From Haliotis asinina (Eukaryota > Mollusca > Gastropoda > Lepetellida > Haliotidae), in the NCBI RefSeq assembly GCF_037392515.1, contig NC_090283.1, positions 21,053,501-21,117,500 of the forward strand: a stretch of 64,000 nt of DNA. Direction: 5' to 3'. Positions 13,197-24,285 of this stretch are shown here, in pieces; position 1 is the first letter of the stretch, and every line of letters begins with the position of its first letter. The notes under the pieces are model-generated. The model saw only the letters and a list, made by a program, of their open reading frames with translations, had not been told where the DNA came from and ran no database searches. The translations under genes were made by a program, and so were the position numbers.

Positions 13197-16100
13197 GGTG
13201 TCTTCACTTGCCACCTACTACGTCCCCAAAGACGGCCCTCTGTCTTCCTACAAGGAGTACGTCAGCATGCTGCCCAACATCGACCACCCAGAGGCTTTTG
13301 GCCAGCACCCCAACGCCGACATCACGTCCCAGATCCAGGAGACGAGGATGATGTTTGATACATTGCTGTCACTGCAACCACAGATCTCGAGCACAGCTGG
13401 AGAAAGCAGGGAGGACAAGGTACATGAACGACTGTGTAGACTCTTTCGTACAACTTCTGGGGTTGGATTATGTATTAAAGCAAACTAGAGGTTTGTGCTG
13501 ATTGTAGGTGACTGGAGATCAACAAATTGATACGAAAGAGGTTGATACTTGCACAGATGGGGAAAGGAAAGATGGGATGTGAGAGAGTGGGAAGGGGACG
13601 GGATATGGGGTTGGAGGTGAGAGAGTGGGAAGGGGATTGGATGTGGAAATGAGATAAGGAGGGATGGGACAAAGTGGGACAGTGGGATGGGTCATTGTCA
13701 TAAGTGAACCATTCTGTGTCAAAATGCTATGTAACCTTTGAACTGGAAGATGAGAATTGTAGTTTTTGTTGTTGATGTTTTTCATGATGATTAAAATTGA
13801 ATTTTTTATAAAAAAAAATGGCTATCCTCAGCCAAAACAGACACTTTTCAGACTTTAATAAATATACTGAGTTAAAAAGAAAATCTGCAGAGGTCTGTTT
13901 TGTGGCTCACCACAATTCCATTTTAATTATAATTTCATCATAACCGTTTGGTATTCCTTGTCCCAAGTGTTCTAATGCGCATGTATGAAGTAGCCGCTTA
14001 ATCGCCGGCCTGTTGGCCCGCAACTATTAAACTTTTCTGTCGACCCTAGAGAATTAGAAATGTCTCTGGCCTCACTAGCTTGTGAATGTTTTATGAGAAT
14101 ATGGTCCTCGCTACATTCATATCAGTCAAAAAAGTGAGTGAGTTTAGTTTTATGCCACACTCAGCAATATTCCAGCTATATGGCAGCATTCAGTAACAAT
14201 GGAGTCTGGACCAGACAATCCAGTGATCAACATCATGAGCATCAACCTACAGTTGGGAACTGATGACATGTCTCAACCAAGTCAGTGAGCCTGATCACTT
14301 GATCTTGTTAATCGCCTCTTGCGACAAGTGTGGGTTACTGAAGGCCAGTATTCTATCCCAGACCTTCATGTGTTACAAATGCCAGAGAAATATGTTTGTT
14401 AGCCCCTCAGACCAGTAAGATCTTACAGTTACATCACACTCTGTCTAATGGGTATATGTCTATGTTCCAGGTGCTTGACCTCGCAGCCAATATTTTCAAA
14501 CAAATTCCTGAGAATATTGACTATGAGGGCACAGCCAAGATATTGTCCGTCGATCCCTCGCCACTCAATGTGGTTCTACTACAAGAAGTAAGTGCACACA
14601 GTCAATTTGCTGAAGATTTTTACTCTTGTTAGTTTACATGTGCTGAAAATCCAAAATTTTGTGAGCATGATATTTTTGCAAAAATTGCGAATGACTTGAG
14701 CTCACAAAAATATCATGACACAATTTGCTGGTCAAACGCAATAAACAGTTACTTATATATAATAATCTCTGTTCATATAATCACCAAGAGATCTGCACAG
14801 TATGTTAATTAGGCAGTGACAACAACTTTGGGGAAAACTAAAGACTAGACCAGCTCCGTGGTGCAGAGCACTTAGTTCAGTGTTCTGACCAGATTTACTT
14901 GTTGGTTGGTGTCAGTTCATGTTTCAGTGTTGTAACATGGGGTTTTATTACAGATCCAGCGGTACAATCTTCTGCTGGACGAGATCCGTGTTTCTTTGAC
15001 AGACCTTGAGAGGGGTATACAGGGCTTGGTGGTCATGAGCTCAGAGTTGGAGAACATCTTCCAGTGTATCTACGATGGCCGGGTGCCGCCAGCATGGGAG
15101 AAGGTGATCATAAATTTCATGATAGGTTCTATGATCCCCAGGGAGCTGAGAATATGAAAACTAAGGAACATTGATCTCCAAGATAGCAACTGCACATACA
15201 TCAGCATGTTTTGTGTGGAACTGGTGCTTCATAAACAGACACAACATCATTTCTAAGTGTTTAGTATATTTTACGGAACATGAAGTCTTCAGTTCCTAAC
15301 AGGTACCCACTTACTGTGGAGTTTATTTTCTTGATTATCTGAATTTCATTCAGTTATAACATTGTTGGTCAGGTTAAATAGAAATTTATAGGAAACACTT
15401 GAAAGTCACAGCATTTTTAGAAACTTCAGTTTGAAATTAGGAAATATGATATTCCAATCTGGACCAATAAACATTTATCTTCTCAGGCCTACCCATCAAT
15501 GAAGCCATTGTCGGCATGGACACGAGACTTGGTGATGAGAGTGGAGCAATTTGCTAAGTGGGCTCAGACAGCTCACCAACCAACTGTCTTCTGGATGTCT
15601 GGCTTCACCTTCCCCACTGGCTTCCTCACAGCAGTATTGCAGACATCAGCCAGACAGAACAGCGTAAGTTGTCTCCCTTTACCCACTCCTCACAGCGAAA
15701 CTGCAGATCACAAACAGACAGAACAGGGAAATTTGTCTCCCTTTACTGAACAGTCATGGGCGGAACAGGATTAATCTAATCTGTGATGCTTCAGTGGCCT
15801 ACATTATGTTCTTGCACTGCAAAATAGACTACATCGTATTCTTCTGCTTTTATGTCCAATTTGCCTTCCACTCTAACATTCTACATCATCATTCTCTATG
15901 ATGTAACACCCTACATTCTGACCCTGTATGCTGTTACACCCTACATTCAATGCCTCTATTCTGTAACATATATCATAATCCTCTATGCTACAACACCCAA
16001 CATTCTGATCCTGTATGGACCCGTGAAGGTCCCGGGCTAGAATAGGCCTTCAGCAACCCTTGCTTGCCATAAAAGGTGACTCTGCTTGTCGTAAGAGGTG

Positions 16101-19100
16101 ACTAACGGGATCGGGTGGTCAGACTTGCTGACTTGGTTCACACATGTCATCGGTTCCCAATTGCGCAGATCGATGCTCATGTTGTTGATCACTGGATTGT
16201 CTGGTCCAGACTCGATTATTTTACAGACCGCCACCATATAGCTGGAATACTGCTGAGTGCGGCGTAAAACTAAACTCACTCACTCACTCACTGACCCTGT
16301 ATGCTGTTACACCCTACATTCAGTGCCTCTATTCTGTAACATATATCATAATCCACTATGGTACAACACCCTACACAGTGATCTCCAATACTACAACACC
16401 GTTCACAGTGATCTCCAATACTACAACACCGTTCACAGTGATCTCCAATACTACAACACCGTTCACAGTGATCTCCAATACTACAACACCGTTCACAGTG
16501 ATCTCCAATACTACAACACCGTACACAGTGATCTCCAATACTACAACACCCTACACAGTGAACTCCAATACTACAACACCGTTCACAGTGATCTCCAATA
16601 CTACAACACCCTACACAGTGAACTCCAATACTACAACACCATTCACAGTGATCTCCAATACTACAACACCGTACACAGTGATCTCCAATACTACAACACC
16701 GTTCACAGTGATCTCCAATACTACAACACCGTTCACAGTGATCTCCAATACTACAACACCGTTCACAGTGATCTCCAATACTACAACACCATTCACAGTG
16801 ATCTCCAATACTACAACACCATTCACAGTGATCTCCAATCTACAACACCGTTCACAGTGATCTCCAATACTACAACACCGTTCACAGTGATCCTTTATGA
16901 TACAACCCCCTATCATGATCCTGTAAGCTGCAACACCTTGCATTGTGATCTTCCGTTCTACAACACTTTATATCTTCATGGGCTATGGAACAACACCTTG
17001 GATCATGATCTGCTATGCTGCAACACCCTACAAAGTGATCCTCTATCCCACAACACCCTACAAAGTGATCCTGTATCCCACAACACCTTACAAAATCATC
17101 CTCTATCCCACAACACCTTACAAAATCATCCTCTATCTCACAACACCCTACAAAATCATCCTCTATCCCACAACTAACTACATTGTTATCCTCCATGCTA
17201 TAACACCATACATATTGATCCTCTGTGCTACAGGTATCGGTGGACACACTGTCCTGGGAGTTTACAGTTATGACAGTGGATGATTCCAACATCACTGGGC
17301 CACCCAAGGTAAAGTGTGTTTGTTTGTTGTTGAATGACACTCGCAGCATTATCGTAAAACATATAAGTATCTACCTTAAGAAAAATTCAAGCATACCTTT
17401 GTGGAATACACATAATAGGAATTGAGTTTTTACAAAAAATATTTGCATAATTTACACAGATGTGCAGCTTTTCCATAAAGCTGAAACCTACCTGTGTGGG
17501 GCAGTGGTTAGCATGCTGGCCTCTCACGCCAAACACCCAGATGCAAATCCTAGTGTACACATTAAAATTTGTGACCTGGGTCTCATTCTGTGTTGTGTCC
17601 CTGGGAAGGGCAGTTCATGCACCCAGCAGTGTAAGATGGGTATCTGAGAGGAGGATGTACGGACATACACGGTCAAGCTTAGCACTTCGTAGCAGCTTTG
17701 GACCCGTGAAGGTCCTGGGATAGAATAGGCCTTCAGCAACCCATGCTTGCCATAAAAGATGATTATGCTTGTCGTAAGAGGCGACTAACGGGATCGGGTG
17801 GTCAGGCTCACTGACTCGCTGACACATGTCAGCGAGTGCAGATCGATGCTCATGTTGTTGGTCACTGGATTGTCTGGCCCAGACTCGATTATTTACAGAC
17901 CTCCGCCATACAGCTGGAATGTTGCTGAGTGCAGCGTAAAACTAAACTCACTCACTTGCTTGTAGCAGCGTTAAAAGTGCAATTCCATCAGAGTAATGAT
18001 GTAATGCCAAAGAGCAGCATTGTGTTGTATCCTAGGCGCAAAAATTAGCGTTATTATTATTAATATTTTCATCATTATAAGAATCATGACACTAATCTGC
18101 TGAAATCCTTATGACTCACATGCTGGTATGATAACCACATTATACCCTTGTTGTGTTATCTGAAGTTAGTATGTGTAACTGATACAAAATGTATCTGCCT
18201 ACAGGATGGAGTGTTCATCAAGGGTCTGTTCTTGCAAGGTGCAGGCTGGGACAAGAAGAACGCCTGTCTCATAGAGGCCAACCCCATGCAGTTAGTGTGT
18301 GCCATGCCAACCATCCATTTCAGGCCCGTAGAGAACAAAAAGAAGACAAGCAAAGGTACCAGTGAAATTTAGCTGTAAAGTCAAGAGGTGCTGATTATAA
18401 CCTGAATATTGAATTTCAAATAGTGAGAAACAATTACTGCAGGAGTCTCCTTCATATTTATCACAATATCATGGGTTAGTAATCAAGGATTAGAACAACT
18501 TGTGTACAGTTACATCCTTCACAAAGTTCTTTATGCGAGTATCTCTCTCTCCTTCCCTCGACCCGTGAAGGTCCTGGGGTAGAATAGGCCTTCAGCAACC
18601 CATGCTTGCCATAAAAGGCGACTAACGGGATCGGGTGGTCAGGCTCGCTGACTTGGTTGACACATGTCATAGGTTCCCAATTGTGCAGATCGATGCTCAT
18701 GTTGTTGATCACTGGATTGTCTGGTCCAGACTCGATTATTTACAGACCGCCGCCATATAGCTGAAATATTGCTGAGTGCGGCGTAAAACTAAACTCTCTC
18801 ACTCCTTGCCTCCCTCTCTCTCTCACTCACTCCCTCTACGATCTTATCATAGTCGCTATGAATTTTAACGTCAAACTACACCAATACGATTCCACTAGAA
18901 ATCGTACGAAAACTGAATAAAATGCATTAAAATTCGGATATATAGACAAAACCACATATTTTCAAAGATGAAATACATTTTTAGACTTCATGTACCTTCC
19001 ATCCATCATATTGAATGACATATTTGATCTGGAATGATTGCATGTAACAAACATAATTTTTAGCAAAGTTGATTTCAATACCTTTGTGATTTGACACATT

Positions 19101-20400
19101 TAATTCCGGCGGAAATAATTTACTACATGACTGTAATATCATTCATTTTTATCTCAGAATCCATCATGATTTTGTTTATTTAGTTAACTACTAATTTTAT
19201 GGCCAAACTACTAATTTTGAACACTCTGGGGTTTGCATCTCTGCCTATCTCTCACTCTTACTTTCTCTTTTTATCTTTCTCTCTCTCTTTCCCCTGTCTC
19301 TCTTTCTCTTTCTCCCTCTTTCTCCTCTCTTTCTCCCTCTCTCTCTTCCTCTTTCTCCCTCTCTCTCTTCCTCTTTCTCCTTATCTCCCTCTCTCTTTCT
19401 TCTCCCTGTCTCCCTCTTTCTCTCTCCTGAGAGATTGCTTGTTCATTCACTCACTCACTCCAGTATCTCACAGTTCTCTTACGAACATCATGAACGTGCG
19501 CCATGAAGAAGTTTATGAGCCATAATTTTTCTTGCTACGAAGTGCAATTGACAAATTTAAACACATTTTACAATAAAATGATGTTATATCTGGTGCACGT
19601 TCGTAATCATCGGCACGACTTCGATGTTCAGATGTAAACAAACTACAGGGGCATGACTTGTGACACTCTCCTAGAGTGACTATCTTTTCCTAAAAACATA
19701 AGCTTTTGCCCCGACAACACCTCATACCTAAACGCATTCAACAGGGGTGGTCAAAGATGGATAAGTATAAAAATGTAATAGTAGAAACTAAAAACAAATC
19801 TCACCGAGACGGGTGCTTCTTCCAACGACGCCATGTTTTGCTGTGTGAGTTTCCGCTCGCGACCGAAAAATCTCCGAAGATGGCCGATCGTGTTTCCAGT
19901 ATTACCGACATTGCTTGCGATAGGGCTGATTTATTTCTGTTATTACCGCTAAATTACCGATATTGCTGCAATTGTTTCGCGATTGGGCTGCGTTTATTTA
20001 CATTTGAGATGCAATTCCTTCAAATTTGCTGTAATTCCTTCAATTACTTAGGGGGGCCTGTTCTAGTGATGGAAGCATTTGCTCATCACACCAAAGATCC
20101 GGGTTCGATTCTCTACATAGGTACAATGTGTGAAGCCCATTTCTGTTGTTTCCCACCGTGATATTGTTGGAATATTTCTAAAAGCTCCGTTAAACCACAC
20201 TCACTCAGAATGCAGAAAATGTACCGTTTTCTCCCTGTGTTGCAGGAATCTACACATGCCCTGTCTACTACTACCCAAACAGAACTGGGGTTGCCGGACG
20301 TCCTTCCTTCATCGTGGCAACAGAGCTGAAGTCCGGTGAAAAGACCGCTGACCATTGGGTCAAGAGAGGCACAGCTTTACTCATGAGTCTGGACTACTAG
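13197..20400 (+). CDS. DNAH2: DNAH2, axonemal dynein heavy chain 2, C-terminal seven exons (partial)
   Basis: Force-generating heavy chain of an inner-arm dynein (I1/f type) in cilia and flagella. The window holds the last 348 residues of a protein that is about 4,400 residues long in vertebrates. Exons, all with AG/GT borders and matching phases: 13197-13419 (SSLATYYVPKDGPLSSY), 14471-14587, 14954-15103, 15487-15663 (FWMSGFTFPTGFLTAVLQ), 17234-17308 (VSVDTLSWEF), 18205-18355 (LFLQGAGWDKKNACLIEA), 20246-20400, ending LLMSLDY and TAG. This is the distal motor domain and the C-terminal domain that caps the AAA+ ring. The match to DNAH2 rather than DNAH1, 6, 7 or 10 rests on remembered vertebrate sequence: the TVDDSN, MPTIHFRP and CPVYYYPNR segments are DNAH2-like. 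The first exon starts in phase 1, so further exons lie upstream. No breaks are seen; the gene looks functional. Confidence 0.95.
13420..14470 (+). other. DNAH2 intron with G-rich tract and SINE-like insertion
   Basis: Donor GTACAT at 13420, acceptor TATGTTCCAG ending at 14470. A purine-rich imperfect tandem of GTGGGAAGGGGA-type words lies at about 13555-13690. The rest is AT-rich without coding signal apart from the repeat copy at 14133-14372. Confidence 0.7.
14133..14372 (+). mobile_element. Family B interspersed repeat (about 280 bp), near full length
   Basis: Starts GTGAGTGAGTTTAGTTTTAT and reads through CAGCAATATTCCAGCTATAT, CCAGACAATCCAGTGATCAA and CTTCATG. This is the commonest repeat in the window. 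No tRNA-like promoter boxes are evident, and no protein is encoded. I call it family B throughout. Confidence 0.85.
15104..15486 (+). other. DNAH2 intron, no feature seen
   Basis: Short AT-rich intron between the exon ending PPAWEK and the exon starting AYPSMKPL. Donor GTGATC at 15104, acceptor TTATCTTCTCAG ending at 15486. Confidence 0.75.
15850..17220. repeat. 30-bp minisatellite in a DNAH2 intron
   Basis: The core 16380-16890 repeats ATCTCCAATACTACAACACC plus GTTCACAGTG about 17 times with few changes. Diverged 30-bp relatives extend on both sides: 15870-16017 and 16302-16379 to the left, and 16890-17220 (TACAAAGTGATCCTCTATCC type) to the right. Because 30 is a multiple of 3, all frames stay open and give long but meaningless peptides on both strands. 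Confidence 0.95.
16018..16293 (-). mobile_element. Family B repeat inserted into the 30-bp minisatellite
   Basis: Reads GACCCGTGAAGGTCCCGGGC at the left and ends GTAAAACTAAACTCACTCAC at the right, the reverse of the copy at 14133. Minisatellite units lie on both sides, so it landed inside the array. Confidence 0.9.
17493..17985 (+). mobile_element. tRNA-like SINE (family C) interrupted by a family B copy
   Basis: 17493-17700 begins TGTGGGGCAGTGGTTAGCAT, a tRNA box-A-like head, and continues through CCCTGGGAAGGGCAGTTCAT. At 17701 a family B copy in reverse orientation begins and runs to about 17957, after which GTAGCAGCGTT resumes. GTAGCAGC also occurs just before the insertion, so it is a likely target duplication. 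The whole lies in the DNAH2 intron after the exon at 17234-17308. Confidence 0.65.
17701..17957 (-). mobile_element. Family B repeat, reverse orientation
   Basis: Reads GACCCGTGAAGGTCCTGGGA through to CTAAACTCACTCAC. It is nested inside the family C SINE described for 17493-17985. Confidence 0.9.
18560..18836 (-). mobile_element. Family B repeat with extended (TCTC/ACTC)n tail
   Basis: Reverse copy starting GACCCGTGAAGGTCCTGGGG. It lacks one of the two arginine-rich GCCTCTTACGACAAG-type segments present in longer copies. It is followed by a pyrimidine tail to about 18836. Confidence 0.85.
19237..19430. repeat. CT-rich simple repeat
   Basis: Almost pure C/T on the plus strand (TCTCTCTTTCTCCCTC words). 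It gives Leu/Ser/Phe-rich frames with no coding meaning. Confidence 0.9.
20050..20206 (+). mobile_element. Family A tRNA-derived SINE
   Basis: A box-B-like GGGTTCGATTCT is followed by ACAATGTGTGAAGCCCATTT and a tail of TAAACCACACTCACTCA. Family A has a tRNA-like head and shares its ACTCACTC tail with family B. This copy ends only about 40 bp before the last DNAH2 exon. Confidence 0.85.
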
Positions 20401-21375
20401 ACACACTGAGCGATCATGACACCATTGTGTAAATACAAGCATCTTGCTGATCTTTGTTACAGATGAAGAGCAGTCAGCTTCATGTGATGATTTCATCCAA
20501 AGACTTTTTCAATTAGTGTTCTGTGGATATGTGCTTGTTTTTGTCAATTCAGCATTAAAGTGTGAAATTGTGTCGCACATGTATTGGACATTTCAGCCAC
20601 GTATTTTCCAGTTATTTTAGTTTATGTGAGATTAAGGTTTTGTTGTGGTTTGTTGACATGAATTTGTTCATGTTTTGACAATATTGTGATATTTTTAAAT
20701 CATCCTTGATCTTGCCACTTTTCAAGTGAAATCAGCTTTTCAAGTAGAAATATTAATGTATTAATCACAAAAACTTTGGCTAGTTTCCTTCTTTTGCAGA
20801 CAGTGATGTTTGTTTGGTAAACATGGAAGCAATTTAAATGCAAGAATTAGGATTTATTTTAAGATTTCTTAAGGTCATAAACTGTCATATAAATATTTTT
20901 AAAAAAAAAAAGAATCTAAATACATCATACTTTCATTTGATATTTTTCAAAACAAAGAGTAGGCTATTGGCATAATATGGATATTAATGGTATAGTTAAA
21001 GTGTAAAATATTTTTATGTATTAAAAATCTGAATGATTTGTTTTGAAAAGGTGAAATATCTTTTAGGGCATTTTTGAGTTGTGTGATGTATTACATAATG
21101 AATTCAAAGTATTATTAGTTTTGTAAGTGCAACAGCATTGTATGAAGTGCTTAAAGATGTGTGATGATTTAACACTTAGAGTGTATCTCATGTTCCGTCC
21201 TTTGTTTCGTCCATATATACATATACATAATGAAGTTATCGTTTCCAATTTATACACAATGTTATTTATTTCTTTTACAAAATGTTTACAGCATTGAACA
21301 AATATTATACTGTAAAAGTGACCAAAAAAATGGGTTGAAATAGGTCAGTTGAAACTGATACCCTACAAATAAAAT
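20401..21375 (+). other. DNAH2: Probable DNAH2 3' untranslated region
   Basis: AT-rich, repeat-free DNA follows the stop codon. Candidate polyadenylation signals are ATTAAA at 20554-20559 and AATAAA at 21368-21373. Which is used cannot be told from sequence. Confidence 0.5.
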
Positions 21376-21472
21376 AATAACAATACCAAGACTTATTTGT
21401 CTTTGAGGTGTTTGTTTGTTTGTTCGTTTGTTCGTTCGTTTCTTTGTTTAATGCAGCAATATTCCAGCTGTG

Positions 21473-21641
21473 TATGGGTCAGCAGGGTAGCTGAGTAGTT
21501 TAAGTATTTGCTCGTCATGCCAAAGAACCAGGTTTGATTCTCATATGGGTACAATGTGTGAAGCTCATTTTTGGTATGCCCTTGCTGCAAAATTGCTGAA
21601 ATATTCCTAACAGCAGTGTAAACATATACATACTCACTCCA
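21473..21641 (+). mobile_element. Family A SINE
   Basis: GGGTCAGCAGGGTAGCTGAG head, box-B-like AGGTTTGATTCTC, ACAATGTGTGAAGCTCATTT middle and ACTCACTCC end. A fragment GCAGCAATATTCCAGC just before it is family B tail. Confidence 0.8.
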
Positions 21642-21840
21642 GCAGCATAAAGAGGATGAGGGAATGCTGTCATCAATATTTAAGATCCATGAAATGGACG
21701 GAGGAACACTGTCATTGATATTTTAGCTACACTGTGACAGGCCTAGGGAGTCTGGCAAGGTCAGCCGGTGGTGGATAACATGAGCATTGATCCATATTGT
21801 AGTGGTGCAATGTCAATATCTTTCATGTTACACATGTTCA

Positions 21841-22437
21841 TTTTTCATCCATGCTAGGGGTTGGGATGGTGTTTCTACTTATGAGTCAAGATTTCATTTG
21901 GACAGCTCCGATGGCAGGAGTTACAGAGGGCCGGGTATACAGACGCTTGCCTTGTTTAATGTGGGACAATTTGGTTATGAAGGCGTTATGGTATGGGAGG
22001 CCATCACATCTGTGGGTCGAACAGAACTTGTCATTGCTAAGAGAGATCTGACAGGTCTGTGAAACAGGGATAAGATCATTGGGCCTCATTTGCTGCAGTT
22101 CATTCAAGGATGGAGATGTAATTTCACGCTTCAGCAAGGTAAGGCCCGTTCACATGTCGCTCCAGCTGTGACAGATTTCCTGAAAGAGCAGAACATTACA
22201 GTAGTCCCCTGGCCAGCTGTTTCTCAGGACCTGTTCCCTTTCAAGCATGCTTGTAATGAAATTGAAAGACATTTACCTCAAGCCAGAATTGAGTCATTGG
22301 TGTTAGGTGAATTGGGACAAGCATTGGTTCAGACATGGGACAACATTACCCAGGCTCCTCTGTTGCTTAGTTTTGTCCAAAGGATGTGGTCAAGTCGTTG
22401 TCCAGCCTGCATCAACGCCACAACACAGTGTTTGTGA
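21841..22437 (+). pseudogene. Dead Tc1-family DNA transposase fragment
   Basis: A single frame shows Tc1-type DDE transposase: YESRFHLDSSDGRS, VMVWEAITSVGRTELV, QGKARSHVAPAVTDFL and VVPWPAVSQDLFPFKHACNE, with ELGQALVQTWDNI near the end. A TGA at 22060-22062 interrupts the frame. All three catalytic positions are changed: SDES Asp to Tyr, HDNAR Asp to Gly, and the PIEH Glu to Lys. The N-terminal helix-turn-helix half is absent and I saw no terminal inverted repeats. It is a long-dead plain DNA transposon. Confidence 0.9.
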
Positions 22438-22439
22438 AC

Positions 22440-23090
22440 TTACTTTTGACAGGAGTGTAATCTGGCAAAGCAGGAGCCACTTCACAGTTCTAAATCCTTC
22501 ACAAGCCTGTTTAGAATTCAGCATGTCTCTGAATACATGCTTGAAGGTTTAGGAAATTATAATAATGAAAGAAGACCCTTTTATCTCATTAAAGGGGATC
22601 GGGAGGTCAGGCTCGTTTGCTGGGTTGATGCATGTCGTATGCCAATTGCGTAGATCAGTGCTCATGCTGTTGATCCCAAACTCACACACTCACTCATAAA
22701 AATGCTCAGACACAATGCCTTTGTGCATGGCTGAAAGGCCAGTGAGCAACAAGCACCCTTTCTTAGTGTAGAGGTTTAGGAGTGGCAAGAACCCAGCAAC
22801 TGTGGCAACATCAGTCAAACACTGTTCACACACTACTGAGCCCAAGCTTACTTGGCATGCAGCTGCTGTTTCTGGAATCGGACTTGACTGATGTTTCTGT
22901 AGACGTGGTGGACAGAGGCAGCAGCATTTTGATGTGTGTGTGAAGTTGAAAATAACGAGGTGAGTGAGTTAGTTAGTTTTACACCGCTTTAAGTAATATT
23001 CCAGCTATACTGAACAGAAAAAGAAACTGAAGTTTTGAAACAAAACATAAAAAAAGGAAACAGTTGCGTTTCTTTTGCTGTTAAGTATAT
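22440..23090. other. Intergenic DNA, repeat fragments only
   Basis: Apart from family B fragments at 22592-22697 and 22962-23013, no coding or RNA signal is visible. Confidence 0.6.
22592..22697 (-). mobile_element. Truncated family B repeat
   Basis: GGGGATCGGGAGGTCAGGCT to CTCATGCTGTTGATCCC, then a jump straight to ACTCACACACTCACTC. Both the outer end and the middle are missing. Confidence 0.75.
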
Positions 23091-23094
23091 ATCA

Positions 23095-23600
23095 GCGGGG
23101 ACCAGAAATTGGCATGTGCTCCTTGTTGAGAAGCCGGGCTTCCCTCTGATCTGCGACAAGAGATCAGAAGATTAAACTAGTCTTGTTGGAATATTCGACT
23201 TGTGCCTGGAATTCTGCGAATTTTGCCTCTGAGTATGCCTCAAAAGAGTCAACCAGCAACTCACTAAAGACTTAGTCTCTCGAAGACGAAGTCTCTGAGG
23301 GAGGTCAATGCGATGAAGAATCCATTCATCAAAGACCAAGTCGTATGCTTCTCTGCTGTCAATCCAGCACATGTTGAGGCTGCGGTGATATGTTTTAGCC
23401 TTTTCCAAAATACTTTTCTGTACAAGAAATTGATCCTTGCACCTCCAACACCTATTCCCGCTTCCTTCTGCTGTCAATAAATCATTGCGAGCCTCTTTAA
23501 ACACCCTGTCAACATTTTATATTGTGTATTCAAATGTGCGCTTGAGGCGAAGGTGTTGGGGTCAGTCACACCTCCTGTCTTGGGAATTACTACTGTGCCA
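23095..23600 (-). pseudogene. Non-LTR retrotransposon (LINE) reverse transcriptase remnant
   Basis: On the minus strand the order is VVIPKTGGVTDPNTF and LNTQYKMLTGCL (start of an RT domain), then CKDQFLVQKSILEKAK and MCWIDSREAYDLVFDEWILH (RT block with the A-box Asp). At the far end is LLSQIRGKPGFSTRS, a C-terminal segment also found in the LINE fragment at 41840-42190. The catalytic (Y/F)xDD block and most of the palm are missing, so an internal deletion joined RT to the C-terminus, and at least one further break splits the frame near 23500. The clade cannot be assigned by eye. Confidence 0.75.
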
Positions 23601-23610
23601 CCTTTGTAGA

Positions 23611-23718
23611 ACCACCGGCAAACTGTAGCGCAAATGGGTTGCGCAGCATAGAGAAAATGACCAGTCTTCTTACACGCTTTGCTCGCATGTACCATTTGCG
23701 CTACAGTTTGCCTGTGGT
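23611..23718. repeat. 26-bp inverted repeat with about 55-bp loop
   Basis: CCACCGGCAAACTGTAGCGC continuing to CAAATGG at 23611-23636 is matched by its reverse complement, CCATTTGCGCTACAGTTTGC onward, at 23693-23718, with one mismatch. It lies at the 5' edge of the LINE remnant. Confidence 0.85.
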
Positions 23719-23751
23719 AGAACCATGGAACCCTTGTGTAAACGAGCTAAC

Positions 23752-23905
23752 TGACCCGTAAACATCTGGGTTAAAGGTCTTCAATAACCCTTGCTTGTTA
23801 GAAGAGAGGAATAACGGGATCGGGTGGTGAGGCTCGCTGACTTGGTTGACACATGTCATCGTATCCCAATTGCGTATACTGATGTTCATGCACTTGATCA
23901 CTTGA
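23752..23905 (-). mobile_element. Family B repeat, truncated
   Basis: GACCCGTAAACATCTGGGTT to ACTGATGTTCATGCACTTGA. It is part of the local duplication. Confidence 0.8.
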
Positions 23906-24103
23906 TCAATGCGATGAAGAATCCATTCATCAAAGACCAAGTCGTATGCTTCTCTGCTGTCAATCCAGCACATGTTGAGGCTGCGGTGATATGTTTTAGC
24001 CTTTTCCAAAATACTTTTCTGTACAAGAAATTGATCCTTGCACCTCCAACACCTATTCCCGCTTCCTTCTGCTGTCAAGGGAACCCTTGTGTAAACGAGA
24101 TAA

Positions 24104-24285
24104 CTGACCCGTAAACATCTGGGTTAAAGGTCTTCAATAACCCTTGCTTGTTAGAAGAGAGGAATAACGGGATCGGGTGGTGAGGCTCGCTGACTTGGTT
24201 GACACATGTCATCGTATCCCAATAGCGTGTACTGATGTTCATGCACTTGATCACTGGATTACCTGGTCCAGACTCGATTCAGCCT
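24104..24285 (-). mobile_element. Family B repeat, duplicate of the 23752 copy
   Basis: The same diagnostic changes as the copy at 23752 (GACCCGTAAACATCTGGG, GTGGTGAGGCTCGC). It runs a little further, to CTGGTCCAGACTCGATT. Confidence 0.8.

Larger units (their letters stand above)
18356..20245 (+). other. DNAH2 last intron: repeats and a pyrimidine tract
   Basis: Donor GTACCA at 18356, acceptor CTGTGTTGCAG ending at 20245. It holds the family B copy at 18560-18803, a CT-rich microsatellite at 19237-19430, and a family A SINE at 20050-20206. The block 19830-19900 is more GC-rich and contains AAGATGGCCG, a YY1-type word, but I see no exon there. Confidence 0.7.
23308..24255. repeat. Recent local duplication of LINE and family B segments
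   Basis: A 170-bp LINE piece at 23308-23477 recurs at 23907-24077 with no difference I can see. A piece of about 175 bp starting GGAACCCTTGTGTAAACGAG at 23728 recurs at 24079 with three or four changes. The second LINE piece joins directly to the second family B piece, so the copy is rearranged, not a simple tandem repeat. Confidence 0.9.

Noticed and set aside
16257-17177. 306-codon open frame rich in LQYYNTVHSD repeats, and matching minus-strand frames
   Set aside because: The 30-bp minisatellite keeps all frames open; it lies in a DNAH2 intron between perfectly phased exons.
19237-19430. Leu/Ser/Phe-rich frames resembling a membrane protein
   Set aside because: Pure CT microsatellite.
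19706-20161. 151-codon frame in the last DNAH2 intron
   Set aside because: Its second half is the family A SINE and the rest has no conserved features or splice logic.
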